This document shows positions 1 through 5,598 of a stretch of 5,720 bases of DNA, piece by piece (within the stretch, counting starts at the first letter, position 1; the number at the start of each line of letters is the position of its first letter). The stretch is from Prevotellaceae bacterium UBA6858 (lineage in GTDB: Bacteria; Bacteroidota; Bacteroidia; Bacteroidales; Bacteroidaceae): NCBI GenBank assembly GCA_002451695.1, contig DKDC01000016.1:15366-21085 (forward strand), given 5' to 3'. The translations under genes were made by a program, and so were the position numbers. Below the pieces are notes generated by a model. That model was not told the origin of the DNA and ran no database searches. It saw only the letters and a program-made list of their open reading frames with translations.

Positions 1-34
1 TCTGATATAATTCAAACTACATCAGATCTTTTTT
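1..34 (+). terminator. Possible intrinsic terminator at the left edge (partial)
   Basis: TCTGAT at 1-6 can pair with ATCAGA at 21-26 across a 14-nt loop, and the 3' arm runs into TCTTTTTT (27-34). This is the shape of a weak rho-independent terminator for a plus-strand gene ending left of the window. The 5' arm may extend past base 1, since ATCAGATCT could pair with AGATCTGAT, but that cannot be seen. The stem is AT-rich and short, so confidence is low. Confidence 0.3.
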
Positions 35-38
35 CGCC
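20..38 (+). repeat. Left copy of a 19-bp inverted repeat at the window ends
   Basis: Plus strand 20-38 reads CATCAGATCTTTTTTCGCC. The minus strand at 5720-5702 reads CATCAGACCTTTTTTCGCC. They match at 18 of 19 positions in inverted orientation about 5.7 kb apart. The T-run lowers the complexity, so chance or shared terminator sequence is possible. Confidence 0.5.
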
Positions 39-152
39 GCTTGCAAGCATCAGAAAAACAACAAGTTACAACACCACTGTAATCTTATTACATTTTTCTG
101 AAAATCAAGGTTTTATGTGTTTTTGGACAGACACCCGAAAATTTCGGCAACG

Positions 153-1190
153 TCAGTACAACGCCCTGCGGCGCGATGACGAAAACAGCACATAGAGTAT
201 CACCGGCACTCCCCACAGCGAGGTTACCACGTTGAGCGGGATTAATGTCCCGTCGGACGGCAGACTGCACATAAGGTTGCAAGCCCCCGCCACGGCAGCC
301 CCCATGAGCATGGTGAGGGGGAGAAGCGCAAGATGGTTGGATGTGCGCGAGGCGAACCGCGCCATGTGCGGCACGGCAAGTCCTACAAAGGCAACCGGCC
401 CGCACAGCGACGTAGGCACAGCCGAAAGCACGCCCGTAATGATGAATATCACAAGGCGCGTGCGCCTTACCGACACGCCGAGGTTTGCGGCATAGTTCTC
501 GCCAAGCAGCATGGCGTTCAATGGCTTCGACACAGCCAAAGCCATGACGAGCGCAACAGCCATAACCGCAGCAAACAGCGGCAGCACCTGCGTTGAAACT
601 CCGCCAAAGCCGCCCATTCCCCAAAACACATACGCCCTAAGCCCCTCGGCTGAGGACAGCGTGCCGAAAAGCTCAATGACCGCCGACACCACATAGCCCA
701 CCATTATTCCGGCAATGAGCAGCACAAAACCGCTGCGCACAACGGCGGCAAGCAGCGTGAGCAACGCCAGCACGAGAAGCGACCCGGCAAAGGCGGCAGC
801 CACCGTGAGCGCAAATCCCGACAGGCTCACCCCGCAGGCAACGGCGGAACCGCCCATCAAAAGCATCACCGCCGCCACGCCAAGGCTCGCCCCGGCATTA
901 ACGCCGAGAATGGAGGGGTCGGCAAGGGGGTTGGCGAAAACCGTCTGCATCATAAGTCCGGCGGCGGCAAGCCCCGCACCGCACAAAACGGCCGTTACCG
1001 CCTGGGGAAGGCGCGACTCCACAACGATAAAGCGCACCGCCCCCGAAACATCGCCGCCCGAAAGCGCATTCACCACATCAGACGCAGGAATGTGAACCGA
1101 ACCGTAAAAAACGTTCAGCACCATAAAAGCCACAGCCAAAACGGCTGACACGGCAAGGGAAACGGCAACGCGGCGGTTTTGCATCGGCAC
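153..1190 (-). CDS. FecCD/BtuC-family ABC transporter permease
   Basis: Inner-membrane permease of a type II ABC importer for iron-siderophore, heme or vitamin B12, expected to act as a dimer with about ten helices per subunit. The 345-residue length is typical. Seen motifs: an N-terminal membrane segment (8-29), ESRLPQAV (58-65), the family hallmark ADPSILGVNAGASLG (90-104), the ATPase-coupling loop LLGENYAANLG (228-238), GPVAFVGLAVPHMAR (264-278), and a C-terminal IPLNVVTSLWGVP (317-329), where the usual glycine after P-[VL] is asparagine. The called start is GTG at 1190, 6 nt after the stop of the substrate-binding gene; ATG at 1184 (residue 3) is an equally good alternative. It is co-transcribed with the binding-protein gene. 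No ATPase gene follows in the window. The substrate cannot be decided from sequence alone. Family assignment is firm. Confidence 0.93.
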   Translation of the reverse strand: MPMQNRRVAVSLAVSAVLAVAFMVLNVFYGSVHIPASDVVNALSGGDVSGAVRFIVVESRLPQAVTAVLCGAGLAAAGLMMQTVFANPLADPSILGVNAGASLGVAAVMLLMGGSAVACGVSLSGFALTVAAAFAGSLLVLALLTLLAAVVRSGFVLLIAGIMVGYVVSAVIELFGTLSSAEGLRAYVFWGMGGFGGVSTQVLPLFAAVMAVALVMALAVSKPLNAMLLGENYAANLGVSVRRTRLVIFIITGVLSAVPTSLCGPVAFVGLAVPHMARFASRTSNHLALLPLTMLMGAAVAGACNLMCSLPSDGTLIPLNVVTSLWGVPVILYVLFSSSRRRALY

Positions 1191-1196
1191 GGCAAT

Positions 1197-2333
1197 TTAC
1201 TTCATCGGAGAAAAATAGCGCAAACCGCCCTGAACGCCAAGCTCGGGATGGAGAATCGCAACAAGGTCGCGCAACATATAGTCGGGGCGGAAAGGCTCTT
1301 CGTCATAAAACGGCACTTTGAACGTGTTGCACACGAAAATCCTTTTCTCTTTCCACGGCTTGAAGGCGGCATACACGGCGTTTTCACGGCGCAAACCGTC
1401 ATAAGTCAAATCGGCGTCAGAGCCGTAGCGTATAATCCAGACATCGGCATCGCGGGCTTTTGCCAGAATTTGCTCGGGCGAAAGCCTCACGCTGCCGCTT
1501 TCGGCATTTCCGCCGAATATATAATGTGCGCCGGCATCGCGGAACAGGCGACCTATAGTGCTTTCCCCACCCGGCACATACCATGCGCCGCCCTGCATCA
1601 TGTCGCACATAAGCGATGGACGCGATGACGTTACAGCCACTCGCCCGCACAAATCGGTGTAATTGCGCTCCACCTGCGCAAACAGGGAGTCCGCCTCCGC
1701 TTCGCAGCCATACAGCAGCCCGAAGAAGCGCATCCACTCCGCCCGCGCAAGTGGCGACTTCTCCATGTAGTCGGCACACTCTATGAGAGGAAGCCCGGCG
1801 GTGGCGAGTTTGCCGTATCCGCCGCCCGCAAAAGGCGAGACGAGCAGCCCATCGGGATTAAGAGACATTATTTTCTCAACATTGGGCTGCATGGAAGAGC
1901 CCATGTCGCCCGCGCCGCCGTTTTCAACATACCGCCTCACCGTGGGAGACACCACATAACGGACATCGCAAACGCCCTTTACCGCGCCGAGCTTCCCGAG
2001 TGCGCCGAGCAAGCCGCAATGCACCGAAGTGAACACCACGGAACGCTCCAAGGGCGTGCGCACCAGCGTGCCTTCGGGAATGTTTTCGGGAACATCCTTC
2101 CCCTTCGGCACTATTATATATGTATGCAGCGTCCCGCCGCTTTTCCACGGGTTGTCAACCTTCGCCAAAAGCCAGCCGTCGTGGCGGTAAACGTGGATGA
2201 GCCGCGAATGGCGGAACACAACGGAATCTCCCCGCACCCCGGCAGACGCGGAACGCCCGCCGCACGACACGCACGCCACCGCTGCAAAAAGCAGCGGCAA
2301 AGCCAAAACAAAGGCACAAGCTTTCTTCTTCAT
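1197..2333 (-). CDS. ABC transporter substrate-binding lipoprotein (BtuF/FepB-like, PF01497)
   Basis: Periplasmic binding protein, lipid-anchored, that delivers a metal chelate or corrinoid to the permease encoded next. The N-terminus MKKKACAFVLALPLLF is a signal peptide; Cys21 or Cys24 (AVAC-VSC-GG) is the likely lipidated residue. After the signal lies a region of about 60 residues (36-96) outside the core fold. The periplasmic-binding fold follows: RSVVFTSVHCGLLGALGKLG (97-116), NVEKIMSLNPDGLLVSPF (151-168) and LPLIECADYMEKSPLARAEW (181-200), then a second lobe with GGAWYVPGGESTIGRLFRDAGA (248-269), the first lobe's counterpart, and LSPEQILAKARDADVWI (284-300). The C-terminal RPDYMLRDLVAILHPEL (349-365) resembles iron-uptake binding proteins of Bacteroidota. 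The 378-residue length is normal for lipoprotein members. There is no B12-riboswitch-sized leader: the -7 box sits 4 nt from the ATG. Ligand unknown. Confidence 0.9.
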   Translation of the reverse strand: MKKKACAFVLALPLLFAAVACVSCGGRSASAGVRGDSVVFRHSRLIHVYRHDGWLLAKVDNPWKSGGTLHTYIIVPKGKDVPENIPEGTLVRTPLERSVVFTSVHCGLLGALGKLGAVKGVCDVRYVVSPTVRRYVENGGAGDMGSSMQPNVEKIMSLNPDGLLVSPFAGGGYGKLATAGLPLIECADYMEKSPLARAEWMRFFGLLYGCEAEADSLFAQVERNYTDLCGRVAVTSSRPSLMCDMMQGGAWYVPGGESTIGRLFRDAGAHYIFGGNAESGSVRLSPEQILAKARDADVWIIRYGSDADLTYDGLRRENAVYAAFKPWKEKRIFVCNTFKVPFYDEEPFRPDYMLRDLVAILHPELGVQGGLRYFSPMK

Positions 2334-2337
2334 GCTG

Positions 2338-2345
2338 CAAAATTA
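2338..2345 (-). promoter_or_regulatory. Candidate -7 box for the transporter operon
   Basis: The minus strand reads TAATTTTG, a perfect match to the Bacteroidota -7 consensus TAnnTTTG, with only 4 nt between it and the ATG at 2333. That predicts a leaderless or nearly leaderless mRNA. No TTTG is found at the expected 19-21 nt upstream, so either the -33 contact is weak, an activator is needed, or the true promoter lies elsewhere. Confidence 0.4.
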
Positions 2346-2353
2346 GCGATTAG

Positions 2354-2384
2354 TTTGCAAGTTCACGGATTATTCGTAATTTTG
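2354..2384 (+). promoter_or_regulatory. Bacteroidota-type promoter for the ATPase-DUF4435 operon
   Basis: TTTG at 2354-2357, a 19-nt spacer, then TAATTTTG at 2377-2384: an exact match to the TTTG-N19-TAnnTTTG arrangement recognised by the Bacteroidota primary sigma factor. Transcription should begin a few bases after 2384, giving a leader of roughly 10-14 nt before the ATG at 2402. The leader is A-rich and lacks a Shine-Dalgarno motif, which is normal for this phylum. Confidence 0.75.
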
Positions 2385-2401
2385 AAGCAAACAATCACCA
2401 C

Positions 2402-3226
2402 ATGGAAAAAGCGGCAGAATACATAAGGCGTTTTGAGATTACCAGTCTCTGGAACGGACAGAAACATATTGTGTGGAACCTTAAACCCGATGTGAACATA
2501 CTCAGCGGCATTAACGGCGCAGGAAAAAGCACCATCCTCAACCGCCTTGCCCAACGGCTCTCCGCGCACGAGGGAAGCGTGGGAAGTTCGCCCGTATTCG
2601 GGGTGAAAATAGACTTTCACCCTTCGGACGCCACCTATATACACTATGACATGGTAAGGACATTCGACCGCCCGCTTGTACACGGCGATGCGCTCAACCA
2701 GCTTTCGGACGGCACGGTGAAGACCGAAACCGACTTTCAGCTCTACACCCTGCAACGCAGATACCTCGACTATCAGGTGAACATAGGAAACCGCATGATC
2801 GAACTGCTGACTTCGGGCGACCCGGAGGCAAGCCAAAAGGCGCAGGAGGCAATGCTGGCAAAAAAGAAGTTCCAGGACGCGGTTGACAGCCTGTTCGGCG
2901 AAACCGGCAAGCGCATAGAGCGCAACAGCAACGAGGTGAAGATAATCCAGTTTGACGAGGAGCTGCCGCTATACAAGCTGTCGTCGGGCGAGAAGCAAAT
3001 GCTGATAATCCTGCTCACGGCCCTCGTGGAGGACAACCGCCACTACGTGCTTTTCCTTGACGAGCCAGAGGCGAGCCTTCACTTTGAATGGCAGCAGAAA
3101 CTAATCGGGCTTATCCGCGAAATGAACCCCAACGCACAGATAATACTCACCACCCACTCGCCAGCCGTTATCATGGAGGGCTGGATGGACAGCGTTACCG
3201 AAGTGAGCGACATAACCGAAGAATAA
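2402..3226 (+). CDS. ABC/AAA-type ATPase of a DUF4435-linked pair (AriA-like)
   Basis: Soluble ATPase of the AAA_15/AAA_21 (OLD/SMC-like ABC) class, 274 residues, with no signal peptide or membrane segment. Motifs in order: Walker A GINGAGKS (36-43), a central insert (about 85-190) that includes a charged, probably helical stretch (about 135-175), the ABC signature LSSGEKQ (193-199), Walker B VLFLDEPEASLH (216-227; Asp220, Glu221) and the switch histidine in TTHSP (His252). All catalytic residues appear intact. DEPEASLH instead of DEPTSALD, and LSSGEKQ instead of LSGGQ, separate it from importer ATPases, so it is not the missing partner of the neighbouring permease. It is followed after 6 nt by a DUF4435 gene, so the two products probably work as a complex. 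In PARIS, the homologous ATPase (AriA) is a sensor that sequesters the nuclease AriB. This protein is noticeably shorter than the AriA I know of, so the assignment is by class and context, not a proven orthology. Confidence 0.85.
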   Translation: MEKAAEYIRRFEITSLWNGQKHIVWNLKPDVNILSGINGAGKSTILNRLAQRLSAHEGSVGSSPVFGVKIDFHPSDATYIHYDMVRTFDRPLVHGDALNQLSDGTVKTETDFQLYTLQRRYLDYQVNIGNRMIELLTSGDPEASQKAQEAMLAKKKFQDAVDSLFGETGKRIERNSNEVKIIQFDEELPLYKLSSGEKQMLIILLTALVEDNRHYVLFLDEPEASLHFEWQQKLIGLIREMNPNAQIILTTHSPAVIMEGWMDSVTEVSDITEE

Positions 3227-3232
3227 ACCGTT

Positions 3233-4243
3233 ATGGGCACACGGCTCTCCGACAACCTTAACTCCAAATACATAGGCGCGGCGACACGGCTCCGCGCCCA
3301 AGGGGCGAGGAAGCGCGTCGTGGCTTACGTGGAAAGCTTTGACGACATTTTTTTCTGGCGCAACGTGCTGGGACGCTTCGAGGACGACAAAATTTACTTC
3401 GAAGTGATGCTGCCCTCTCGCACCTCGCTCGCAAAAGGAAAGAAGGTGGCGATTACAAACATATTGTCGGGAAAACTCGGACAGAACATGATTGCCTGCG
3501 TTGACGCGGATTACGACTACCTTATGCAAGGGGCGACGGAAGGCTCGCGGATAGTCTGCGGCAATCCGTATGTGTTCCACACCTACGCCTACGCAATAGA
3601 GAACTTCCAGTGTTACGCACCGTCGCTGCACAATGTGTGCGTAATGTCAACGCTCAACGACCGTAAGGCGTTTGATTTTGAAAAGTTCATGAAGGACTTC
3701 TCGCAGACGGTTTACCCTCTTTTCGTTTGGAATATATGGTGTTACCGCAAAGGATACCACAAGAATTTTTCCATGGCAAACCTGTGCGCCGTGTTTGCAA
3801 TGGGGGACGTTAACCTGCTGCACCCCGACCGCGCCATAGACATCCTGCGCCGCAAGGTGAACCGCACGGTATCGTCGCTGCAGCACACTTTCCCGCAGGC
3901 AAAGGCGGATTATCCGAAACTGAAAGAGCAGCTTAAGGAACTGGGCGTTGTTCCCGAAAATGTATATATGTACATTCGCGGACACGACGTTTTCGATTCC
4001 GTGGTGTCGCCGCTGGTTTCGAGCGTATGCGAAATGCTGCGCCGCGAAAGGGAGCGCGAGATACACAGGCTCGCCATGAACAGCCGCCAACTGCAAAACG
4101 AACTGTCGGGCTACCGCCACAGCACCGCGCCAAGCGACTTCACGCTGCGGAAACAGACGGGTTTTTACAACGCGCCGCAATACCGGCAGATTTTGGAGAA
4201 GATACAGGACTTTGTGGAAAAGCTGAAAAAGGAAAACCAATGA
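3233..4243 (+). CDS. DUF4435 protein with TOPRIM-like motifs (AriB-like candidate effector)
   Basis: A 336-residue soluble protein, the second gene of a tight operon. The N-terminal half fits DUF4435 with a TOPRIM-like core: a strand ending in the acidic residue of VVAYVES (Glu34), then the DxDxD motif IACVDADYDYL (Asp91, Asp93, Asp95), and the following strand-helix AYAIENFQCY (Glu123-Asn124). In OLD-type and AriB nucleases such Glu plus DxDxD residues bind the catalytic metals. The C-terminal half contains an RGHD segment (249-252), which I recall as a recurring DUF4435 feature, and ends in a charged helical tail (about 263-336) rich in Arg, Glu and Lys. Partnership with the upstream ATPase gene suggests a regulated nuclease; in PARIS the equivalent AriB cleaves host tRNA after release from AriA. 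Nuclease activity and target are inferred. A housekeeping DNA- or RNA-processing role is also possible. DUF4435 identity is fairly sure; PARIS function is not. Confidence 0.82.
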   Translation: MGTRLSDNLNSKYIGAATRLRAQGARKRVVAYVESFDDIFFWRNVLGRFEDDKIYFEVMLPSRTSLAKGKKVAITNILSGKLGQNMIACVDADYDYLMQGATEGSRIVCGNPYVFHTYAYAIENFQCYAPSLHNVCVMSTLNDRKAFDFEKFMKDFSQTVYPLFVWNIWCYRKGYHKNFSMANLCAVFAMGDVNLLHPDRAIDILRRKVNRTVSSLQHTFPQAKADYPKLKEQLKELGVVPENVYMYIRGHDVFDSVVSPLVSSVCEMLRREREREIHRLAMNSRQLQNELSGYRHSTAPSDFTLRKQTGFYNAPQYRQILEKIQDFVEKLKKENQ

Positions 4244-4278
4244 AACAAAAATCCCCGCGATTGCGGGGATTTTTGTTT
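4243..4278. terminator. Strong bidirectional intrinsic terminator
   Basis: A perfect hairpin lies between two convergent genes. The core is AAAAATCCCCGC (4247-4258), loop GATT (4259-4262) and GCGGGGATTTTT (4263-4274); further pairing CAAA/TTTG brings the stem to 16 bp, starting at the last base of the DUF4435 stop codon. On plus the GC stem is followed by TTTTTGTTTTT (4270-4280); on minus by TTTTTGTTT. It can therefore end both the DUF4435 operon and the galM transcript, whose stop codon is 13 nt away. Confidence 0.92.
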
Positions 4279-4290
4279 TTCCTGTAATGA

Positions 4291-5466
4291 TTATTTCTCA
4301 ACTGAGAACTTGAACACGCAGTGGCTCTTGTAGGTATCGCCGGGCTTGAGCTCTGCCGACGGCCATTCGGGCTGGTTGGGGGTGTTGGGGAAGTGCTGCG
4401 ACTCGAGGCAGATTGCGGCGTGCTTCTCGTAAACCTTGCCGTTCTTGCCGGTAATCTTGCCGTTGAGGAAGTTGCCGCTGTAAACCTGGATGCCCGGCTC
4501 GTTCGTGAACACTTCGAGCTTGATGCCTGTTTCGGGGCTTACAACGCTCGCAGCCACCTGTGTGTCATCGCCCTTGCCGTCCTTATAGGTGTTGAGCACC
4601 CAGTTGAAGTCGAAGCCGTTGGCGAACTTTATCTGCTCGTTGTCGAAATTCTCAACATTCTTGCCAACCTCCGTGGGAGTTGTGAAATCAACTTCGGGAT
4701 TGTCCTTAACGGGAACGATAGTTCCGAGCGGGATGAACGTGTCGTTGATAGGGGTGAAGTTGTCGGCGTTCACATAAAGCCTGCAGTTGGTGATGGGCTT
4801 TGCGGGGTCGCCGTTGAGGTTGAAGTAAGCATGGTTTGTCATGTTTATCACCGTGGGAGCGTCGCTCGTCGCCTCATAGTTGATGTCGATGGCGTTGTCG
4901 TCGGTGAGCTTGTAAGTAACCTTGGCAGTTACGTTTCCGGGGAAGTTCATGTCGCCGTCGGGAGAGTTGAGCGTAAGTTCAAGAGTCTTGTCGTCAACCT
5001 GCTTTGCCGAATATACAGCATACTGCCAGCCTTTCGGGCCGCCGTGCAGACAGTTCTTTCCGTCGTTTTGCGGAAGCTGGATCTCCTTGCCCTCGAGCGT
5101 GAACTTGCCCTGGTCTATGCGGTTGGCGTAACGGCCGATTGCAGCTCCGAAGTCGCTGGGGGTATGCTCGGCGTCGGCATAGTTGTAAACATTGTCGAAA
5201 CCGAGAACCACGTCCTTCATGTCGCCGTTCTTGTCGGGAACCATAACGGAAACGATGCGCCCGCCGAAGTTGGTGATGCAAACTTCCATGCCGTTGGCAT
5301 TCTTCAACGTGTAGAGGGCGGTTTTCTGTCCGTCAATGGTTGAGTCGAACTTCACCGGGTCAAGGCCCGAAAGGGTGGTCTTTGCTGTGGGGGCGGATGT
5401 GCAGCCGGCAAAAACAAGAGCCGTTGTCATCATGGCCGCGCCCACGATAGTCTTTAAATTCTTCAT
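4291..5466 (-). CDS. galM: Aldose 1-epimerase (mutarotase), exported lipoprotein form
   Basis: Interconverts alpha and beta anomers of galactose, glucose and related sugars, feeding sugar catabolism (Leloir pathway). The 391-residue length is about 50 longer than cytosolic GalM because of an N-terminal lipoprotein signal (cleavage before Cys22 in LVFAGC) and a short linker. It is therefore expected at the periplasmic face of a membrane; the acidic surface-export signal of Bacteroidota lipoproteins is not evident after the cysteine. Family motifs: ITNFGGRIVSVMVPDKNG (64-81), GRYANRI (111-117, Arg112), LHGG (140-143, His141), MTNHAYFNLNG (209-219, catalytic acid His212), GFDFNWVL (284-291, Asp286), TNEPGIQVYSGNFL (321-334) and LESQHFPNTPN (354-364, catalytic base Glu355). 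All expected active-site residues are present. The start is supported by the signal peptide and an upstream AAAAGG. It is transcribed alone from its own promoter; no galactose operon partners are in the window. Confidence 0.95.
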   Translation of the reverse strand: MKNLKTIVGAAMMTTALVFAGCTSAPTAKTTLSGLDPVKFDSTIDGQKTALYTLKNANGMEVCITNFGGRIVSVMVPDKNGDMKDVVLGFDNVYNYADAEHTPSDFGAAIGRYANRIDQGKFTLEGKEIQLPQNDGKNCLHGGPKGWQYAVYSAKQVDDKTLELTLNSPDGDMNFPGNVTAKVTYKLTDDNAIDINYEATSDAPTVINMTNHAYFNLNGDPAKPITNCRLYVNADNFTPINDTFIPLGTIVPVKDNPEVDFTTPTEVGKNVENFDNEQIKFANGFDFNWVLNTYKDGKGDDTQVAASVVSPETGIKLEVFTNEPGIQVYSGNFLNGKITGKNGKVYEKHAAICLESQHFPNTPNQPEWPSAELKPGDTYKSHCVFKFSVEK

Positions 5467-5510
5467 TACCTTTTTATTTTAGTTATTTATAATGGTTTGC
5501 ACACTCAAAC

Positions 5511-5546
5511 GCGCCGCGTTTTTATTCCATAACGCACACCCGGCGC
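5511..5546 (-). promoter_or_regulatory. Hairpin in the galM 5' leader
   Basis: Two nested stems can form in the predicted galM leader: outer GCGCC/GGCGC (5542-5546 with 5511-5515) and inner GCGTT/AACGC (5531-5535 with 5516-5520) around a 10-nt loop, with a 6-nt bulge (5536-5541) on one side. No U-run follows, so it is not a terminator. It could stabilise the mRNA, modulate translation, or be an operator palindrome. It does not match a riboswitch that I recognise. Confidence 0.35.
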
Positions 5547-5567
5547 ATTTTATTTTCCAACGCGGTG

Positions 5568-5598
5568 TAAAGTTACAAAAAAGACCGCACACACCAAA
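5568..5598 (-). promoter_or_regulatory. Bacteroidota-type promoter for galM
   Basis: On the minus strand TTTG (5598-5595) is followed after 19 nt by TAACTTTA (5575-5568), a 5-of-6 match to TAnnTTTG at the right spacing. Transcription would start near 5560-5564, giving a leader of roughly 95 nt that contains the hairpin at 5511-5546 and ends in an A-rich stretch with AAAAGG just before the ATG. Confidence 0.6.

Larger units (their letters stand above)
1..152. other. AT-rich spacer downstream of the permease gene
   Basis: No coding sequence is supported here. All minus-strand frames continuing from the permease meet stop codons quickly, so the ABC ATPase gene that often follows a FecCD permease is not present. 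The spacer holds a 10-bp perfect palindrome, GCTTGCAAGC (39-48), flanked by two direct copies of CATCAGA (20-26 and 48-54), and a short palindromic CCGAAA-A-TTTCGG (135-147) just past the permease stop. None of these has a known function that I can assign. Confidence 0.5.
2334..2401. promoter_or_regulatory. Divergent promoter region with candidate operator
   Basis: This 68-bp AT-rich spacer separates the divergent transporter and ATPase operons. It contains a perfect 8-bp inverted pair of -7-type boxes, CAAAATTA (2338-2345, read as TAATTTTG on minus) and TAATTTTG (2377-2384, plus). An inverted repeat TGCAAA-N12-TTTGCA (2336-2341 and 2354-2359) overlaps the minus -7 box and the plus -33 box, so a bound regulator could affect both operons. 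The operator role is inferred from symmetry only. Confidence 0.5.

Noticed and set aside
134..147. CCGAAAATTTCGG as terminator of the transporter operon
   Set aside because: The palindrome leaves only a 4-bp stem with a feasible loop, and no T-run follows on the minus strand.
88..624. A 178-codon minus-strand frame running past the permease stop
   Set aside because: It overlaps the permease in another frame; the translation is Cys/Ala/His-rich without any recognisable motif, and the permease C-terminus is complete without it.
2334..2401. A cobalamin riboswitch upstream of the importer
   Set aside because: The intergenic region is only 68 bp and the predicted leader is almost zero; a B12 riboswitch needs far more sequence.
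2402..3226. Considered as the ATPase of the neighbouring importer
   Set aside because: Motifs are of the OLD/AAA_21 class (DEPEASLH, LSSGEKQ), the gene is divergent to the transporter, and it is tightly linked to a DUF4435 gene.
3647..4240. A 197-codon minus-strand frame opposite the DUF4435 gene
   Set aside because: Antisense shadow of a gene with clear TOPRIM-like motifs, without its own promoter or motif.
4321..5343. A 340-codon open frame antisense to galM
   Set aside because: It lies wholly inside a gene with all GalM catalytic motifs; its translation is a low-complexity Val/Leu/Gly-rich sequence typical of an antisense shadow.
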